Shown piece after piece: positions 7,867 to 9,493 of a stretch of 9,493 bases of DNA. A program made the translations under genes and the position numbers. Position 1 is the stretch's first letter; each line of letters starts with the position of its first letter. Below the pieces are notes generated by a model. That model did no database searches and was not told where the DNA came from. It saw only the letters and a program-made list of their open reading frames with translations. Origin of the DNA: Bacteroidales bacterium (GTDB lineage: Bacteria > Bacteroidota > Bacteroidia > Bacteroidales > UBA7960); NCBI GenBank assembly GCA_007131895.1, contig SLPR01000031.1:1-9493 (forward strand), read 5' to 3'.

Positions 7867-7887
7867 CGTTCATCTGTCAAATGAACG
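7867..7887. promoter_or_regulatory. Inverted repeat upstream of the ppa promoter (possible operator)
   Basis: CGTTCAT (7867-7873) and ATGAACG (7881-7887) are perfect seven-base inverted arms around a seven-base spacer, CTGTCAA. The element ends 17 bases before the candidate -33 element of ppa and is followed at once by the palindrome ACAATTGT (7888-7895). The dyad and position suit a regulator-binding site. It has no T-run, so it is not a terminator. Function is inferred. Confidence 0.35.
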
Positions 7888-7904
7888 ACAATTGTTAAAA
7901 AACT

Positions 7905-7937
7905 TTTCCTGATTCATGTTATAATTCGTTACTTTTG
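7905..7937 (+). promoter_or_regulatory. Candidate ppa promoter
   Basis: TACTTTTG (7930-7937) matches the Bacteroidota -7 consensus TAnnTTTG exactly. TTTC (7905-7908), one mismatch from the -33 TTTG, lies 21 bases upstream. Transcription would begin near 7943-7946 and give a leader of about 20 bases. No Shine-Dalgarno is visible before the ATG, where the sequence is A-rich (ACCAAAATT), as is common in this phylum. Confidence 0.5.
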
Positions 7938-7962
7938 CTACCAAAACTGAGACACCAAAATT

Positions 7963-8634
7963 ATGGCAAACAAAATAATGGATCCCATTGGCAGATTAAT
8001 GGGATTAAGATACAAATCGCACCCATGGCATGGGGTAGACATCGGCAAAAATGCACCCGACGAGTTTACCTGCTTTGTGGAAATGGTAAGCACTGATACG
8101 GTAAAGTACGAAGTAGACAAAGTAAGTGGCTATTTAAAAATTGATCGCCCACAGAAATATTCGAACGTATTGCCAGCAATGTATGGCTTTATCCCTCAGA
8201 CACTCTGTGCCAAAAGAACGGCCGAATATGCCATTGAGAAAACCGGAAAAACTGAACTTGTTGGGGATGGTGATCCGCTTGATGTTTGTATCCTGACTGA
8301 AAAGTCTATTTCTCATGGAGACATACTGGTAGAGGCAATTCCTATCGGGGGCTTCAGAATGCTTGACCACAACCAGGCTGATGACAAGATTATTTGTGTA
8401 TTGAAAGATGACGCTGTATATGGTGCTATGAGGGATATTTCTGAATGTCCTGAACCAGTAGTTGAGAGGCTGAAACATTACTTCCTGACCTACAAAGATC
8501 TTCCCAATACAAAGCTGGATGTGGAAATTACCCACACATACGGTTCTACCGAAGCCAAGGAGGTTATCAACCGAACACTCGAAGATTACCGGGTAAAATT
8601 TGAAAATCTCGACAACCTTCTTTCCACGGTTTAA
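7963..8634 (+). CDS. ppa: Family I inorganic pyrophosphatase
   Basis: This 223-residue cytoplasmic enzyme hydrolyses pyrophosphate to two phosphates, using Mg2+, and so pulls biosynthetic reactions such as nucleotide and aminoacyl-tRNA synthesis forward. The family signature DGDPLDV is present with metal-binding Asp102, Asp104 and Asp107. Other E. coli active-site residues have visible counterparts: Glu40, Lys48 and Arg62 (KYEVDK ... DRP), Tyr74 (MYGFIP), Asp135, Asp140 and Lys142 (LDHNQADDK), and Tyr177-Lys178 (TYKDL). It is longer than the E. coli enzyme (about 175 residues). The extra length includes an N-terminal segment and an insertion of about 20 residues (AKRTAEYAIEKTGKTELV) just before the metal motif. 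The start at 7963 follows the promoter match closely and begins MANKIMDPIGRL. It is transcribed alone, divergent from the surface protein and convergent with dprA. Confidence 0.97.
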   Translation: MANKIMDPIGRLMGLRYKSHPWHGVDIGKNAPDEFTCFVEMVSTDTVKYEVDKVSGYLKIDRPQKYSNVLPAMYGFIPQTLCAKRTAEYAIEKTGKTELVGDGDPLDVCILTEKSISHGDILVEAIPIGGFRMLDHNQADDKIICVLKDDAVYGAMRDISECPEPVVERLKHYFLTYKDLPNTKLDVEITHTYGSTEAKEVINRTLEDYRVKFENLDNLLSTV

Positions 8635-8694
8635 AAAACAGGCTTACCAGAAAAACCAAAATATGAAGGCATTTATGCGGCAATAACAAAATGG

Positions 8695-9493
8695 TCAAAC
8701 AGAAATTAACAGTTTAAACATTTTACCGGGTAAGTTGGCAATTGCTCCCTTAAATTCAAGATTAAGAAGCAGGGATGAGGTTTTGCTGAATCCCAGCCCT
8801 GTTTTCTGCACCAGAAAATCAAAGGAGCACGTTTCATTTTCTTTCAATATATCTGCAATGATCTTTTCCTGTTCATCCAACTCGACAAAAAGTTGTTGCT
8901 GATGATGCTTTTTGCTCTTTTGGTTTTCCTCTTCCCAACCCATTACATACTCAATGTCTTTTGCAGTTTCGGCAAGGTGTGCCTTATGGGTTTTAATGAG
9001 AAAATTACACCCCTGGCTGAAAAAGTCTGACGTTCGCCCGGGCACGGCAAATACATCCCTGTTGTAAGTATTGGCAATATTGGCAGTTATCAATGCTCCC
9101 CCGGTTTTGGCAGCCTCAACAACAATCAATGCGTCAGCCATACCCGCAATAATACGATTCCTTTTGGGAAAATTCTCCCTGTCGGGAATCGTATTACTCA
9201 CAAAATCGCTGAGAAGGCCACCATTATTGTCGAGCATCCTTTCAGCAAGTGGCTTGTTGAGTGGAGGATATATTCTGTCAAGACCGTGTCCCAGCACTCC
9301 CACCGTCTGCAGATGATTGTCCAGTGCGATTTTGTGTGCCCGTGCATCCACACCATAAGCCAGACCGCTTAATATCAGTGGATCAAACTTTTTAACCCCT
9401 TCCACGATTTCTTTGCATTTTTGCTTGCCATATTCTGTAATGCTTCTGGTGCCAACAACTGCAATGATTTTTTGCTTATTCAGATTGGCAGTG
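8695..9493 (-). CDS. dprA: DNA-processing protein DprA (N-terminus cut by window edge)
   Basis: The frame is open from the right edge to the TGA at 8697-8695, giving 266 codons of the C-terminal part. A GTG at 9405-9403 could be mistaken for the start, but conserved sequence continues upstream of it (KIIAVVGTRSITEYG), so the true start is outside the window. The Rossmann-like DprA core is clear: VGTRS, LSGLAYGVDARAH, VGVLGHGLDRIYPPLN, NFPKRNRIIAGMADALIVVEA, TGGALITA, DVFAVPG and GCNFLIK. After a charged linker (residues KSKKHHQQQ) comes a winged-helix domain typical of the family (LDEQEKIIADILKENE ... GLGFSKTSSLLLNLEFKGAI). In known systems DprA binds incoming single-stranded DNA and loads RecA during natural transformation; it is common in Bacteroidota even where competence is unproven. 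It converges with ppa, with 60 bases between the stops. Confidence 0.96.
   Translation of the reverse strand, partial: TANLNKQKIIAVVGTRSITEYGKQKCKEIVEGVKKFDPLILSGLAYGVDARAHKIALDNHLQTVGVLGHGLDRIYPPLNKPLAERMLDNNGGLLSDFVSNTIPDRENFPKRNRIIAGMADALIVVEAAKTGGALITANIANTYNRDVFAVPGRTSDFFSQGCNFLIKTHKAHLAETAKDIEYVMGWEEENQKSKKHHQQQLFVELDEQEKIIADILKENETCSFDFLVQKTGLGFSKTSSLLLNLEFKGAIANLPGKMFKLLISV

Larger units (their letters stand above)
7439..7962. other. Divergent intergenic region between repeat-protein gene and ppa
   Basis: This AT-rich region of 524 bases lies between genes transcribed in opposite directions. It holds a possible minus-strand -7 element (7552-7559), imperfect direct copies of AGGTNNACACC (7598 and 7643), a seven-base inverted repeat (7867-7887) and a strong plus-strand promoter match (7905-7937). 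The first 45 bases could be an N-terminal extension of the surface protein if the upstream ATG at 7483 were used. I see no separate small gene or RNA gene. Confidence 0.6.

Noticed and set aside
8635..8694. Terminator between ppa and dprA
   Set aside because: The only dyad seen (GCAT-TT-ATGC near 8668) has four base pairs and no adjacent T-run in either direction.
9403..9405. GTG as the start of dprA
   Set aside because: Conserved DprA sequence (AVVGTRSITEYG) is read in frame upstream of it, to the window edge.

Overview
The window looks like a chromosomal segment of a Bacteroidota (Bacteroidetes) bacterium. Three observations support this. The 1553-residue surface protein ends in a type IX secretion (T9SS) sorting domain and is built from SprB-type repeats. 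The genes have weak or absent Shine-Dalgarno sequences. Upstream elements fit the TTTG / TAnnTTTG promoter pattern of this phylum. I cannot name a genus or species.

Layout, left to right. Positions 1-2469 (minus) hold the first 823 codons of a large soluble sensor histidine kinase, cut by the left edge inside its ATPase domain. Positions 2470-2776 are a gap with a strong rho-independent terminator for the gene to its right and a plausible promoter for the kinase. Positions 2777-7438 (minus) encode a secreted, cysteine-patterned, extremely acidic repeat protein with a T9SS C-terminal domain. Positions 7439-7962 are a divergent intergenic region with an inverted repeat and a good promoter match in front of the next gene. 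Positions 7963-8634 (plus) encode a family I inorganic pyrophosphatase. After a 60-base convergent gap, 8695-9493 (minus) encode the C-terminal part of DprA, cut by the right edge.

The genes do not form an obvious pathway. Pyrophosphatase and DprA are housekeeping or competence functions. The kinase is separated from the surface protein by a terminator, so shared transcription is not expected, although neighbourhood alone leaves a functional link possible. No porP/sprF-like partner gene, mobile element, tRNA, rRNA or CRISPR array is visible.

The most unusual object is the repeat protein. Its repeats are arranged in a near-mirror order (types A-B-C-B-A), its first and last repeats share a special subtype, a non-repeat domain interrupts the array, and lysine and arginine are almost absent over more than 1100 residues. 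I see no clear sign of a wholly new multi-gene system.
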